Source of the DNA: Pandoraea bronchicola
GTDB taxonomy: Bacteria > Pseudomonadota > Gammaproteobacteria > Burkholderiales > Burkholderiaceae
DNA length: 64,000 nt
Assembly: GCF_902459805.1 (NCBI RefSeq)
Contig: NZ_CABPST010000003.1
Span: forward strand, 186,001 to 250,000
Reading direction: 5' to 3'
This document shows, in pieces, positions 19,557 through 29,173 of this stretch. The notes under the pieces are model-generated. The model worked only from the letters and a program-made list of their open reading frames with translations, had not been told where the DNA came from and made no database searches. Positions within the stretch are counted from its first letter, which is position 1, and the number at the start of each line of letters is the position of its first letter. A program made the position numbers and the translations under genes.

Positions 19557-19579
19557 TTGTCCACAGGATATGTGGATAA
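19557..19579 (+). promoter_or_regulatory. Inverted pair of DnaA boxes upstream of parE
   Basis: TTGTCCACA (19557-19565) and TGTGGATAA (19571-19579) face each other across 5 bases. The second is the exact reverse complement of the consensus DnaA box TTATCCACA, and the first differs at one base. They end 33 bases before the parE ATG. The second box also contains a GATAAT that could serve as a -10 element. Confidence 0.6.
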
Positions 19580-19612
19580 TTGCAGGGCGTCGTACCCCAA
19601 TTCAGTCACGCT

Positions 19613-21592
19613 ATGTCGAAAAAAAATACGCCTGCCCAATACAGCGAAGCGTCCATCAAGGTCCTGAAGGGCCTTGAGCCGGTCAAGCAACGCCCGGGCA
19701 TGTACACCCGCACCGAAAATCCGCTGCACATCATTCAGGAAGTCATCGACAACGCGTCCGACGAAGCGCTTGGCGGTTTCGGCAAGCAGATTCTCGTCAC
19801 GCTGAACAAGGATGGTTCGGTGAGTGTCGAGGATGACGGCCGGGGCATTCCCGTCGGTATCCATCCGGAAGAGGGCGTACCGGTCGTCGAAATCGTGTTT
19901 ACGCGTCTGCATGCAGGCGGCAAGTTCGACAAGGCTGCCGGCGGCGCCTACACCTTCTCCGGCGGTTTGCACGGCGTTGGCGTGTCGGTGACGAACGCAC
20001 TGGCGACCCGGCTTGCCGTGACGGTCTGGCGCGATGGCCAGGTCTCCGAACTCGAATTCGCCGATGGCGGTAACGTCGATGTGGCGCTGCATTCGCGCGC
20101 GACACAGCGCGGCGAGAAGAAGAGCGGCACGCGTGTCACTGTCTGGCCGGACACGAAGTACTTCGACAGCCCCGCACTGCCGCTGGGTGAGCTGCAACGT
20201 CTGCTGCGATCGAAGGCCGTGCTGTTGCCGGGCGTGCGTGTCACGTTGCGGCAGGAGAAGAACGGCGAAGAGCAGACGTGGTTCTATGAACACGGTCTGC
20301 GCGGCTATCTGGTCGAATCGCTGGGCGGTGCCGAACCGCTCATTCCGCTGTTCGAAGGTGAGCGTTTTGCCGATGGCAACGAAGACAGTTTCGCCGAAGG
20401 CGAGGGCGCGGCGTGGGTCGTGGCATGGACCGAAGATGGCGCGCCGGTGCGTGAGTCGTACGTCAACCTGATCCCGACGCCGGCTGGCGGCACCCACGAA
20501 TCGGGGTTGCGCGAAGGGCTGTTTCAGGCCGTGCGTGGTTTCATCGAACTGCATAATCTCCAGCCTAAGGGCGTGAAGCTGCTGCCCGAGGATGTCTTCT
20601 CACGGGTGTCGTTCGTGCTGTCTGCGAAGGTGCTCGATCCGCAATTCCAGGGACAGATCAAGGAACGTTTGAACAGCCGCGACGCGGTGCGTCTCGTGTC
20701 GTCGTTCACGCGTCCTGCGCTCGAACTGTGGCTCAACCATCACGTCGAGCATGGCAAGAAGCTCGCTGAACTGGTGATTCGCCAGGCGCAGGCGCGTACG
20801 CGCGCCGGCCAGAAGATCGAGAAGAAGAAGAGCTCGGGTGTGGCCGTGTTGCCGGGCAAGCTGACCGATTGCGAGACCGAAGACATCACGCGTAACGAAC
20901 TGTTCCTGGTCGAGGGTGACTCGGCGGGCGGCTCAGCGAAGATGGGCCGCGACAAGGAATTCCAGGCGATTCTGCCGCTGCGCGGCAAGGTCCTCAACAC
21001 CTGGGAAACCGAGCGCGACAGGCTCTTCGCGAACAACGAAGTGCACGATATTGCCGTGGCCATCGGTGTTGATCCGCACGGCGCGAACGATACGCCGGAT
21101 CTGTCGAATCTGCGTTACGGCAAGATCTGTATCCTCTCGGATGCCGACGTTGATGGTTCGCACATTCAGGTGTTGCTGCTCACGCTGTTCTTCCGGCATT
21201 TCCCGCAGTTGATCGCGAAGGGGCATGTGTACGTGGCACGTCCGCCGCTCTATCGCGTGGACGCACCGGCACGTGGCAAGAAGCCCGCGCAGAAGCTCTA
21301 CGCGCTTGACGAAGGCGAACTCGAGGCGATTCTCGACAAGCTGCGCAAGGATGGCGTGCGAGAATCCGCATGGTCGATCAGCCGCTTCAAGGGGCTGGGA
21401 GAAATGAGCGCGGCACAGTTGTGGGAAACCACCATGAATCCCGACACTCGCCGGTTGAGCCCCGTGGCGCTCGGCGGCCTCGATTTCGACGCGACCGTGG
21501 CGCGGATGAACATGCTCATGGGCAAGGGCGAAGCGGCGCAGCGGCGCAGCTGGCTCGAGGCCAAGGGCAATGAAGTGGAAGCCGACATCTGA
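19613..21592 (+). CDS. parE: DNA topoisomerase IV subunit B
   Basis: This 659-residue ATPase subunit works with ParC to unlink daughter chromosomes. The GHKL ATPase region contains RPGMYT, VIDNASDEALGG and GGLHGVGVSVTNAL. The Toprim domain begins EGDSAGGSAKMGRDKEFQAILPLRGKVLN with the catalytic Glu and DADVDGSHI. The ATG at 19613 gives the usual MSKK-type N-terminus; no strong ribosome site is evident. parC follows at 23310 after two unrelated genes. Confidence 0.95.
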   Translation: MSKKNTPAQYSEASIKVLKGLEPVKQRPGMYTRTENPLHIIQEVIDNASDEALGGFGKQILVTLNKDGSVSVEDDGRGIPVGIHPEEGVPVVEIVFTRLHAGGKFDKAAGGAYTFSGGLHGVGVSVTNALATRLAVTVWRDGQVSELEFADGGNVDVALHSRATQRGEKKSGTRVTVWPDTKYFDSPALPLGELQRLLRSKAVLLPGVRVTLRQEKNGEEQTWFYEHGLRGYLVESLGGAEPLIPLFEGERFADGNEDSFAEGEGAAWVVAWTEDGAPVRESYVNLIPTPAGGTHESGLREGLFQAVRGFIELHNLQPKGVKLLPEDVFSRVSFVLSAKVLDPQFQGQIKERLNSRDAVRLVSSFTRPALELWLNHHVEHGKKLAELVIRQAQARTRAGQKIEKKKSSGVAVLPGKLTDCETEDITRNELFLVEGDSAGGSAKMGRDKEFQAILPLRGKVLNTWETERDRLFANNEVHDIAVAIGVDPHGANDTPDLSNLRYGKICILSDADVDGSHIQVLLLTLFFRHFPQLIAKGHVYVARPPLYRVDAPARGKKPAQKLYALDEGELEAILDKLRKDGVRESAWSISRFKGLGEMSAAQLWETTMNPDTRRLSPVALGGLDFDATVARMNMLMGKGEAAQRRSWLEAKGNEVEADI

Positions 21593-21701
21593 GCGACTGA
21601 GCAGGCGTCGTTCCAATGGCGGGAGCCTCGCGCATGGGCAGGCCAGCGTGAGCGCTCTCATAGTGGGATAATCCAACCTCCACCCTACCGGGAGTCGCGT
21701 T

Positions 21702-22121
21702 ATGTTGCGTTCCATGCGTTGCATTTTCGTGCCGTTGCTGCTTGCAGGCGCAAGCCTTACCGCTTTGGCACAGTCGGCTCAGCCGCGCGTCTTCTTCGTT
21801 GCCCCCGCTAACGGTGCAACGGTTTCGAACCCGGTAGTGGTCAAGTTCGGCGTCGAGGGAATGGAGATCAAGCCGGCGGGCGATATGACGCCGAACACCG
21901 GTCACCACCACCTCATCATCGACGGCGATACCATTCCGGCAGGTCAGGTCGTACCCACCGACGACGCGCACCTGCATTTTGGCAAAGGCCAGACCGAGAC
22001 GACCGTCAATCTGACACCGGGTGATCACACGTTGACGATGCAGTTCGCCAACGGTGCGCACCAGTCGTACGGTCCGGCCATGAGCCAGACGATCAAGGTG
22101 CATGTCAAAGGTCAGCAATAA
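21702..22121 (+). CDS. DUF4399 periplasmic protein
   Basis: This 139-residue protein has a signal peptide (cleavage after ALAQS/ALA near residue 23) followed by a single DUF4399 domain, recognisable from VFFVAPANGATVSNPVVVKFGVEGMEI, NTGHHHLIIDG and HLHFGKGQTETTVNLTPGDHTLTMQFANGAHQSYGP. The conserved histidines suggest metal binding in the periplasm, though no function is established. Its 3' end overlaps the start of the transglycosylase gene by 20 bases, so the two are translated from one messenger. Confidence 0.85.
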   Translation: MLRSMRCIFVPLLLAGASLTALAQSAQPRVFFVAPANGATVSNPVVVKFGVEGMEIKPAGDMTPNTGHHHLIIDGDTIPAGQVVPTDDAHLHFGKGQTETTVNLTPGDHTLTMQFANGAHQSYGPAMSQTIKVHVKGQQ

Positions 22122-23046
22122 CGAAGTTTCGACGGCGGATCGCATTCGAGCGCTGCGCCGAGCGTTCTCTCTGCGCAATTTTGCAGGGTCTGCGCTGGCG
22201 GTCGCGCTGCTTTTCGCGACGCCGTTTGCGCACGCCGAACTCTACGGTTACGTCGACGAGAACGGCGTCGCCCATCTGGCGGCGCGCAAGCTCGACGCGC
22301 GTTACCGTCTGGTCGTCGGGGCGGGTGGCAATGCCGGTCTGCGCGCACCGCAGAGCGGTGTCGTCAGCGGTGCAGATCGCTCGCGTCTGTACGACGCCCT
22401 CGCACGTCATCCCAATCTGAAAAAACTGGCACCTGTGATTGCACAGGCGGCGCAGCGTTTTCAGGTGGATGCGGCGTTGCTCAAGGCAGTCATCGCGGCA
22501 GAGTCGGGATTCGACAGCGCGGCGGTGTCGCCCAAGGGGGCCGTCGGCCTGATGCAGGTGTTGCCGGCCACCGGCGAGCGCTACGGCGTGCGTGCCGACG
22601 CGAGGCGCACGGTCGCTGACAAGCTCACCGATCCGCGTATCAACGTTCTGACCGGGGCGCGCTATTTGCGTGATCTGCAAGCACGTTATCCCGATCGTCT
22701 CGAGCTTGTCCTGGCGTCCTACAACGCCGGTGAGGGCGCCGTGGCACGTCATGCCGACCAGATCCCGCCATATGCGGAGACCCGTGACTACGTGGCTGCC
22801 GTGCTCGAGCTCTATCGCCGCTTCCATCCCGGCGCACTGGACGCTGCGCCCGGCGGTGGTCTGATCCGGGCGAGCGGTGATGCGGGACAAGTCGGCCGCG
22901 CCCGCGTGAGCGGTTCGCGCGACGGCCGTATTCACGTCATTCTGGGAGCGCCGTCCGGCCTGCCCGTCGTGCCTGCTACCATGCCGAACGCGTCGACACG
23001 TGATTCGGCGCCAAGGGCACTGTCTTCCGCGCCGTCGACTGACTGA
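22102..23046 (+). CDS. Soluble lytic transglycosylase with DUF4124-like N-terminus
   Basis: The 314-residue protein has an N-terminal signal peptide (hydrophobic core about 28-42, ending AHA), then a short DUF4124-like segment (ELYGYVDENGVAHLAAR), then an SLT domain (about residues 105-225). The catalytic glutamate is in VIAAESGFDSAAVSPKGAVGLMQVLP, followed by LASYNAGEGAV and YAETRDYVAAVL. Such enzymes cut peptidoglycan between MurNAc and GlcNAc with formation of an anhydro ring. The C-terminal 60 residues are Ser/Ala/Gly-rich and probably unstructured. Confidence 0.9.
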   Translation: MSKVSNNEVSTADRIRALRRAFSLRNFAGSALAVALLFATPFAHAELYGYVDENGVAHLAARKLDARYRLVVGAGGNAGLRAPQSGVVSGADRSRLYDALARHPNLKKLAPVIAQAAQRFQVDAALLKAVIAAESGFDSAAVSPKGAVGLMQVLPATGERYGVRADARRTVADKLTDPRINVLTGARYLRDLQARYPDRLELVLASYNAGEGAVARHADQIPPYAETRDYVAAVLELYRRFHPGALDAAPGGGLIRASGDAGQVGRARVSGSRDGRIHVILGAPSGLPVVPATMPNASTRDSAPRALSSAPSTD

Positions 23047-23309
23047 GACCCCGTTTCGTCAGTGCCGTGACCGTTGTCGCAAGTGCAGTGGCGGCGCCGT
23101 CGCATGTCGATTCCCGCAGTCCTGACGCTCGGATTCATCCGAAACAGAAGCAGAGTCCTCCGGATTCCCGTCTCCTTGCCGCCGAAATCACGTCTCGCTT
23201 TGTCAATCGGACGTGTTTTTGCCGAAATGTGCCGACGAGCTTGGTATGATCTCGCGGTCAACGTCCACCCGAACTCTCGTCAAACGTTCGCAGCAAACCC
23301 ACAGGTTTT

Positions 23310-25646
23310 ATGGAACAAGCAGAAGATCTCTTTACGCAACCGTCGGATGACGACACGCTGACGCTCGGCGCGTATGCCGAGCGCGCTTATCTGGACTACG
23401 CGATTAGCGTGGTCAAAGGCCGTGCACTGCCAGATGTCTGCGACGGCCAGAAGCCGGTGCAGCGCCGTATTCTGTTCGCGATGAACGAAATGGGCCTCGC
23501 GGCCGATGCCAAGCCGGTGAAGTCGGCGCGCGTGGTCGGCGATGTGCTTGGCAAGTTTCACCCGCACGGTGACCAGTCCGCCTATGACGCTTTGGTGCGT
23601 CTCGCGCAGGATTTCTCGATGCGCTATCCGCTCATCGACGGTCAGGGCAACTTTGGCTCGCGCGACGGCGACGGCGCGGCGGCCATGCGGTACACCGAAG
23701 CGCGTCTGACGCCTATCGCGAAACTGCTGCTCGACGAGATCGATGCGGGCACGGTGGACTTCGTGCCGAACTACGATGGCTCGACAGAAGAGCCGCGGCT
23801 GTTGCCGGCCCGCCTGCCGTTCGTGCTGCTCAATGGGGCGTCGGGCATTGCCGTGGGTCTGGCAACGGAAATTCCGTCGCACAATCTGCGCGAAGTCGCG
23901 TCGGCGGCCGTCGCCCTGATTCGCAACCCGAAGCTCGACGACGCAGAGTTGATGACGTACGTGCAGGGCCCTGACTTCCCGGGCGGCGGCCAGTTGATTT
24001 CGAGCGCGTCCGAAATTCGTGCCGCCTACGAAAGCGGCCGCGGCAGTCTCAAGGTGCGTGCGCGCTGGAAGATCGAAGAGATGGCGCGCGGTCAGTGGCA
24101 AGCGGTGGTGTACGAGCTGCCGCCGAACACCTCGGGTCAGAAGGTGCTCGAGGAAATCGAGGAAATCACCAATCCTAAGGTCAAGCTCGGCAAGAAAACG
24201 CTCACACCGGAACAGCAGAACCTCAAGCAGTCAGTGCTTGGCATGCTCGACACGGTTCGCGACGAATCAGGCAAGGACGCGCCCGTGCGGCTGGTGTTCG
24301 AGCCGAAGTCGAGCCGCGTTGACCAGCAAGAGTTCATCACGATGCTGCTCGCGCACACGAGCCTGGAGTCGAGCGCATCGGTCAATCTCGTCATGGTTGG
24401 TGCCGATGGGCGCCCGGCGCAAAAGTCGTTGCGCGACATCATCACCGAGTGGATCGGATTCCGCTTCGAGACGGTCACGCGCCGCTCGCGCCATCGCCTG
24501 GGCAAGGTCAACGACCGAATTCATATTCTCGAAGGCCGGATGATCGTCTTCCTGAATATCGACGAGGTCATTCGCATCATTCGCGAGTCAGACGAACCGA
24601 AGGCCGCGCTGATGAGCGCGTTCCGGTTGAGCGAGCGTCAGGCGGAAGACATTCTGGAAATCCGCCTGCGTCAGTTGGCGCGTCTGGAAGCGATCAAGAT
24701 CGAACAGGAACTGGCTTCGTTGCGCGACGAGAAGGCAAAGCTCGAAGAGTTGCTCGCCAACGACAGCACGATGAAGCGTTTGATCATCAAGGAAATCGAA
24801 ACCGACGCGAAGCAGTTCGGCGACGATCGCCGCACGCTGATTCAGGAAGAAAAGCGTGCGGTCGCCGAAGCACGTGTGGTCGATGAGCCGGTGACAGTGG
24901 TGGTGTCTGCCAAGGGCTGGGTGCGCGCCCTCAAGGGCCACGGTCTGGATGCACAGGGCTTTTCGTTCAAGCAGGGGGACGCCCTTTACGGCGCGTTCGA
25001 ATGCCGCACCGTCGATCCGCTGATCGCCTGGGGCAGCAATGGCCGCGTCTATTCGGTGGCGGTGGCGCAACTGCCGGGCGGCCGCGGCGACGGTGTACCG
25101 CTCACATCGCTGATCGAACTGGAGTCGGGCTCGCGCTTGCTGCACTACTACGCGGCATCGGGCGAGCAGCCGTTGTTGCTGGCCACCTCGGCAGGCTTCG
25201 GCTTCACCACGAAGCTCGGCGATATGGTTAGCCGGGTGAAGGCCGGCAAGTCGTTCATGACCATCGACGACGGTGCCGAGCCGCTGGCTCCGACCCCGAT
25301 CTGGCAGGGCGCGAGCGCAGTCGCCTGCCTGTCGAGCGACGGCCGTCTGCTCGTGTTCGGCATGGACGAAATGAAGTCGCTCACCGGCGGCGGACGCGGT
25401 GTCACGCTGATCGGGCTCGACGACAAGCAGACGCTGGTGTCGGCCGTGCCGATCAGCGAAGCTGGCGTCACGGTGTACGGTGAAGTTCGCGGCGGCAAGG
25501 TTCAGTCCGAGACGCTGTCGGGCGCATCGCTGGCACCGAACATCGGCAAGCGTGCGCGCAAGGGACGCTCGCCCGCGGTCAAGTTCGCCACATTCAAACC
25601 GCGTTCGCTCGCGCCGGTGTTGCCGGCCGCGCCTTCGGCATCCTGA
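23310..25646 (+). CDS. parC: DNA topoisomerase IV subunit A
   Basis: This 778-residue breakage-reunion subunit starts [39 protein letters not shown] and contains the active-site tyrosine in [10 protein letters not shown]. The C-terminal beta-pinwheel has GyrA-like repeats ([36 protein letters not shown]). In the quinolone-interaction loop the sequence is [12 protein letters not shown]: the Ser found at the first drug-contact position of E. coli ParC is Gln here, and the Glu is Asp. It pairs with parE, and CopD-like DNA follows 12 bases after its stop codon. Confidence 0.95.
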   Translation: MEQAEDLFTQPSDDDTLTLGAYAERAYLDYAISVVKGRALPDVCDGQKPVQRRILFAMNEMGLAADAKPVKSARVVGDVLGKFHPHGDQSAYDALVRLAQDFSMRYPLIDGQGNFGSRDGDGAAAMRYTEARLTPIAKLLLDEIDAGTVDFVPNYDGSTEEPRLLPARLPFVLLNGASGIAVGLATEIPSHNLREVASAAVALIRNPKLDDAELMTYVQGPDFPGGGQLISSASEIRAAYESGRGSLKVRARWKIEEMARGQWQAVVYELPPNTSGQKVLEEIEEITNPKVKLGKKTLTPEQQNLKQSVLGMLDTVRDESGKDAPVRLVFEPKSSRVDQQEFITMLLAHTSLESSASVNLVMVGADGRPAQKSLRDIITEWIGFRFETVTRRSRHRLGKVNDRIHILEGRMIVFLNIDEVIRIIRESDEPKAALMSAFRLSERQAEDILEIRLRQLARLEAIKIEQELASLRDEKAKLEELLANDSTMKRLIIKEIETDAKQFGDDRRTLIQEEKRAVAEARVVDEPVTVVVSAKGWVRALKGHGLDAQGFSFKQGDALYGAFECRTVDPLIAWGSNGRVYSVAVAQLPGGRGDGVPLTSLIELESGSRLLHYYAASGEQPLLLATSAGFGFTTKLGDMVSRVKAGKSFMTIDDGAEPLAPTPIWQGASAVACLSSDGRLLVFGMDEMKSLTGGGRGVTLIGLDDKQTLVSAVPISEAGVTVYGEVRGGKVQSETLSGASLAPNIGKRARKGRSPAVKFATFKPRSLAPVLPAAPSAS

Positions 25647-25658
25647 CGGGAGTCACGC

Positions 25659-26111
25659 ATGAGCGTTTACGCCTTTAGCCTGTTTTTGCATCTGGTGAGC
25701 GTGGCCCTGTGGATGGGGGGGATGTTCTTTGCGCTGGCCTGTCTGCGGCCTGCGTCGTCCGAACTCTCGCCGCAGCAACGCCTGCCGTTATGGGAGGCGG
25801 CGCTCACGCGCTTTTTCACGTGGGTGGGCGTCGCGATCGTGGTGATCTTGCTGTCTGGCGGTCACATGATGCTCGGGATGGGCGGTCTGCACGCCCGTTG
25901 GCCCGTGCATGCGATGGCAGGGATCGGTGTGTTGATGATGCTCGTCTTCGGTCACATTCGCTTCGCACTGTTCCCGCGCCTGCAACGCGCGGTGCAGGCG
26001 CAGTCGTGGCCGGACGGTGCGGCGGCCGTCAATCGCATCCGCAGGCTAGTGATTCTCAACCTCGTGTTGGGCATTGTCGTCATCGGTCTCGCGGCTTCGC
26101 TACGCGGTTAA
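25659..26111 (+). CDS. CopD-like four-helix membrane protein
   Basis: This 150-residue protein has four hydrophobic segments (about 5-24, 50-70, 83-101 and 128-147). It contains the pattern FLHLVSVALWMGGMFFALA found in CopD and related membrane proteins, and further histidines at the membrane faces (GGHMMLG, HAMAGI, GHIRFALFPRLQ). Heme or copper binding is possible but not shown. The ATG lies 12 bases after the parC stop with GACGGGAG upstream, so it is probably translated from the parC messenger. Confidence 0.75.
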   Translation: MSVYAFSLFLHLVSVALWMGGMFFALACLRPASSELSPQQRLPLWEAALTRFFTWVGVAIVVILLSGGHMMLGMGGLHARWPVHAMAGIGVLMMLVFGHIRFALFPRLQRAVQAQSWPDGAAAVNRIRRLVILNLVLGIVVIGLAASLRG

Positions 26112-26118
26112 CCCCGCG

Positions 26119-27042
26119 TCAGCCTGCTGGCTGGTTCGTCTCATGAAGACTGCCCGCCACTTCGTGGCACATCGCGACGAACGCTTGCACCAGCGGGCTG
26201 GCGTCGTCGTGACGCTTGGCCAGCAGCAGGGGGGTATGGGCATCGGGCTCGCTGAGATCCATGAAGCATGCCCCCTCGATCCGGATGCATTGCACGGCGG
26301 CGGGGAGTACCGCAACCCCCAGCCCGCTTGCCGCGAGTGCGACGATCGTCGTCGACTCGCGCGCTTCCTGCACGACGCGCGGCGTAAATCCCGCGCGCTC
26401 GCACATTCGCCGGATTTTCCCGTCGACGGCCGTGCCGACGTCGTGCGGATGCATGATGAACGCTTCGCCGGCCAGATCCGCAATGGACAGGCTCCTGCGT
26501 CCTGACAGCGCGTGACCCTGGTGCAGGACCACAACCAGCGCTTCGTCAATCAACGTCTCGAAACTCAACCCCGCCACGGGCGGCGCATCTTCCGCCTGAC
26601 GCAACAGACCAATGTCGAGTGTGCGCTCGGCGAGTGCGTCGCGCTGCCGTTCCGACGGGGATTCGCTCAGCGTCAGCGTCACGCGCGGATAACGCTGCCG
26701 ATAGCCGGTGAGCACGCGTTTCATCAGATTCGTCATCGGTGCGGAGGTCGTGAACGCGATGCGCAACTCCCCGGCATCGAGCCCCGCAATTTGCTGCACC
26801 TCCTGACGAGCCGCGTCGGCATCGGCGAGGATCTGACGCGCTCGCACGAGGAATGCGCGTCCGGCGGTGGTCAGAAAGACACGCCGTTGCGAGCGCTCGA
26901 AAAGCGGTACGCCAAGCTCTTCCTCCAGCGCACGGATCTGCATGGAGAGCGGAGGCTGCCCGATATTGAGCTTCTGCGCGGCACGGCTGAAATGCAACTC
27001 TTCAGCGACAGTGACGAAGTAACGGAGATGACGCAGTTCCAT
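26119..27042 (-). CDS. LysR-type regulator divergent from an MFS exporter
   Basis: This is a complete 307-residue LysR protein: the HTH at residues 1-60 (MELRHLRYFVTVAEELHFSRAAQKLNIGQPPLSMQIRALEEELGVPLFER) and a periplasmic-binding-protein-like effector domain. It is divergent from the YnfM-like transporter, with an AT-rich 131-base region between them. The same arrangement exists in E. coli (ynfL-ynfM), which supports a regulator-target pair. The inducer is unknown. Confidence 0.92.
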   Translation of the reverse strand: MELRHLRYFVTVAEELHFSRAAQKLNIGQPPLSMQIRALEEELGVPLFERSQRRVFLTTAGRAFLVRARQILADADAARQEVQQIAGLDAGELRIAFTTSAPMTNLMKRVLTGYRQRYPRVTLTLSESPSERQRDALAERTLDIGLLRQAEDAPPVAGLSFETLIDEALVVVLHQGHALSGRRSLSIADLAGEAFIMHPHDVGTAVDGKIRRMCERAGFTPRVVQEARESTTIVALAASGLGVAVLPAAVQCIRIEGACFMDLSEPDAHTPLLLAKRHDDASPLVQAFVAMCHEVAGSLHETNQPAG

Positions 27043-27061
27043 TTGTCGGCCCTGGATTTAT

Positions 27062-27084
27062 CTGTTTTATATATAGAAAAACAG
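27062..27084. promoter_or_regulatory. Inverted repeat, probable LysR operator
   Basis: CTGTTTT (27062-27068) and AAAACAG (27078-27084) form a perfect 7-base dyad around an AT-rich centre, 20 bases before the LysR start and about 90 before the transporter start. It has the size of a LysR recognition site. Confidence 0.6.
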
Positions 27085-27173
27085 CTTAAATATATATTGG
27101 ACGTGGGGTAAGGGCAAACCTATGATGCGTTTTACACATTTCACCCTGGGTTCGCGCGAAGCGGGCCAGCATC

Positions 27174-28439
27174 ATGGCATCAACGAACTCCCTTCCTGTT
27201 CCTAACGGCCTGCCGGCCGCAAGTGCGTCTGAGCCCAGGCTCCCGTCGGGTGTCGCACGCGGCACACCCGAGTATGCGGTTATCAGCCGGGCGCTCTTTT
27301 TTGGCGGATTTTCGACGTTTGCGCAGTTGTATTGCATGCAGTCGCTGTTGCCGCTGCTGACGACAACGTTCGGCATCACACCAGCGCAGGCGAGCTGGTC
27401 GGTTTCGGCGGCCACGATGATGATGGCGTTGGGGCTGCTGGTGACCTGCGTCGCAGCAGATCGTGTGAGCCGCAAGCGCATGATGACGATCGCGCTGCTC
27501 AGTTCGTCGGTGCTCACGCTCGCGAGTGCCTTTTCGACCAACTTCGAGACCGTTGTGATTCTCGGCGCACTCAAGGGGCTGGCGCTCTCCGGATTGCCGG
27601 CTATCGCGATGGCGTATCTGAGCGAGGAGATCGATCAGCGCTCGCTCGGCATGTCGATGGGGCTGTACATCGGAGGCAACATTCTGGGCGGCATGGCTGG
27701 ACGCGTGCTTGCCGCGTTCGTGGCGGACATGTTCTCGTGGCGCGTGTCGGTCGCGGTGATCGGGCTGGTGTGTCTGGCGATGGGGCTGGAGTTCGCTCGC
27801 AGCCTGCCGCATTCACGCCGCTTTACCCCGCGTCACATGTCGGTGAGCGAGGCGCTTGGCCATGCGCGTCGCCATTTGGGCGATCCGGCGCTGTTGGGGC
27901 TTTATCTGTTCGCCGGGCTAATGATGGGCAGCTTCGTGAGCGTCTACAACTATCTGGGTTTTCATCTGTCCGCACCGCCGTTCCATCTGCCGCACGCAGC
28001 GATTGGCGCGATCTTCGCGATGTATCTGATCGGCGTGGTCGGCTCGTTCATCGCCGGGCCGCTGTCCGATCGCGTGGGGCGTCCCCGTCTGCTGTGGGTG
28101 CTGGTCGCATTGTCCCTCGTGGGCCTCCTCACCATGCTCTGCTCGCAGGTGCTGGGCGTGGTGGCCGGTCTGGCGATTTTCACCTTCGGCTTCTTCGGCG
28201 CGCATACCGTCGCCAGCAGTTGGGTAGGGCGCCGCGCGACGCAAGGGCGCGCGATTGCCTCGGCGCTGTATCTGTTCTTCTACTATCTGGGCTCCAGCCT
28301 GCTGGGCAGCTACTCCGGCGTGATGCTCAAATCGCACGGCTGGCACGGTGTCGTGGCGTTGCTCGCTGTCGCGGTCGTGCTGTCGCTTGCCGTTGCGATT
28401 GCCATGCGCCGCGCTTACGGCAGCGCAAAGCCCGTCTGA
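27174..28439 (+). CDS. MFS transporter, YnfM-like
   Basis: This 421-residue major facilitator protein has 12 predicted membrane helices after a polar 35-residue N-terminus. Features include the loop 2-3 motif AADRVSRKRMM, GMSMGLYIGGNILGGMAGR between helices 4 and 6, and GPLSDRVGRPRLL between helices 8 and 9. The layout matches YnfM-type drug or arabinose efflux proteins. It is divergent from a LysR gene that probably controls it. The substrate is unknown. A strong bidirectional terminator follows. Confidence 0.9.
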   Translation: MASTNSLPVPNGLPAASASEPRLPSGVARGTPEYAVISRALFFGGFSTFAQLYCMQSLLPLLTTTFGITPAQASWSVSAATMMMALGLLVTCVAADRVSRKRMMTIALLSSSVLTLASAFSTNFETVVILGALKGLALSGLPAIAMAYLSEEIDQRSLGMSMGLYIGGNILGGMAGRVLAAFVADMFSWRVSVAVIGLVCLAMGLEFARSLPHSRRFTPRHMSVSEALGHARRHLGDPALLGLYLFAGLMMGSFVSVYNYLGFHLSAPPFHLPHAAIGAIFAMYLIGVVGSFIAGPLSDRVGRPRLLWVLVALSLVGLLTMLCSQVLGVVAGLAIFTFGFFGAHTVASSWVGRRATQGRAIASALYLFFYYLGSSLLGSYSGVMLKSHGWHGVVALLAVAVVLSLAVAIAMRRAYGSAKPV

Positions 28440-28473
28440 TTTACGCGGCCGACGCCCACCTTGCGCCCGTAAA

Positions 28474-28505
28474 ACAACAGCCACCCAAGGGTGGCTGTTG
28501 TCGTT
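28474..28505. terminator. Bidirectional terminator between MFS and RidA genes
   Basis: ACAACAGCCACCC (28474-28486) pairs perfectly with GGGTGGCTGTTGT (28489-28501). TTTT follows on the minus-strand side, and a weaker TCGTTT on the plus side. It separates two convergent genes. Confidence 0.85.
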
Positions 28506-28554
28506 TGGTACAGGAGGAAGACCGCAACGCGGCTTGCCTCATGCCACGTTGCCG

Positions 28555-29010
28555 TTACGCGAGTTCGGCGATCAGCTCGATTTCGACGCACGCTCCCAGC
28601 GGAATTTGCGCGACGCCAAAGGCCGAACGCGCATGCTTGCCGGCGTCGCCGAACACTTCTGCGATCAGTTCCGACGCGCCGTTCGTCACCAGATGCTGGT
28701 CGGTGAATTCCTGTGTGGAGTTGACGAGGCTCATCAGCTTCACGATGCGTTTGACCTTGTTCAGGTCGCCCGTGTGAGCGTGCAGCGTGGCGATCAATTC
28801 GATGGCGACGGCACGCGCGGCAGCCTTGCCCTCGTCGACGCTTACGTCCTTGCCGAGCTTGCCGGTCCAGATCTTGCCGTCTTTCTTCGGCAGATGGCCC
28901 GAAAGGAACACGGTATTGCCGGTTTGTGCGCTCATCACGTAGGCGGCAGCGGGGGCGCCGGCGCTCGGCAGTTCAATACCCAGTTGCTTCAGTTTGTCGT
29001 AGACGGACAT
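28555..29010 (-). CDS. RidA family (YjgF/UK114) protein
   Basis: This 151-residue protein matches the longer RidA-like subfamily: VMSAQTGNTVFLSGHLPKKDG, AAARAVAIELIATLHAHTGDLNKVKRIVKLMSLVNS, and the C-terminal SAFGVAQIPLGACVEIELIAELA. RidA proteins hydrolyse reactive enamine/imine intermediates from PLP enzymes. The aminotransferase gene just upstream on the same strand fits that job. The ATG ending at 29010 has AAGGAAG upstream; the longer open frame overlaps the palindromic operator and is rejected. Confidence 0.9.
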   Translation of the reverse strand: MSVYDKLKQLGIELPSAGAPAAAYVMSAQTGNTVFLSGHLPKKDGKIWTGKLGKDVSVDEGKAAARAVAIELIATLHAHTGDLNKVKRIVKLMSLVNSTQEFTDQHLVTNGASELIAEVFGDAGKHARSAFGVAQIPLGACVEIELIAELA

Positions 29011-29040
29011 GTGCAGCTTCCTTGCAAATGCGTTGAATCG

Positions 29041-29056
29041 GACCGATCGATCGGTC
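29041..29056. promoter_or_regulatory. 16-base perfect palindrome, operator-like
   Basis: GACCGATC followed by GATCGGTC is a perfect palindrome 30 bases upstream of the RidA-like gene. A third related word (AGATCGGT) follows at about 29061. The size and sequence look like a TetR-family operator. Confidence 0.5.
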
Positions 29057-29173
29057 TGATAGATCGGTGTGATGCCGGTGTGGCGACTGGCGTCAGGCGC
29101 CCTCAATGGCCGGCCCGAATCCGTCTCAGGCCGGCAGATACCACAGGTGCAGCAGACAGACGGGGCTGACGGA

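Noticed and set aside
23047-23309. Small gene or tRNA between the transglycosylase and parC genes
   Set aside because: No tRNA cloverleaf or T-arm sequence, and the short frames have no support.
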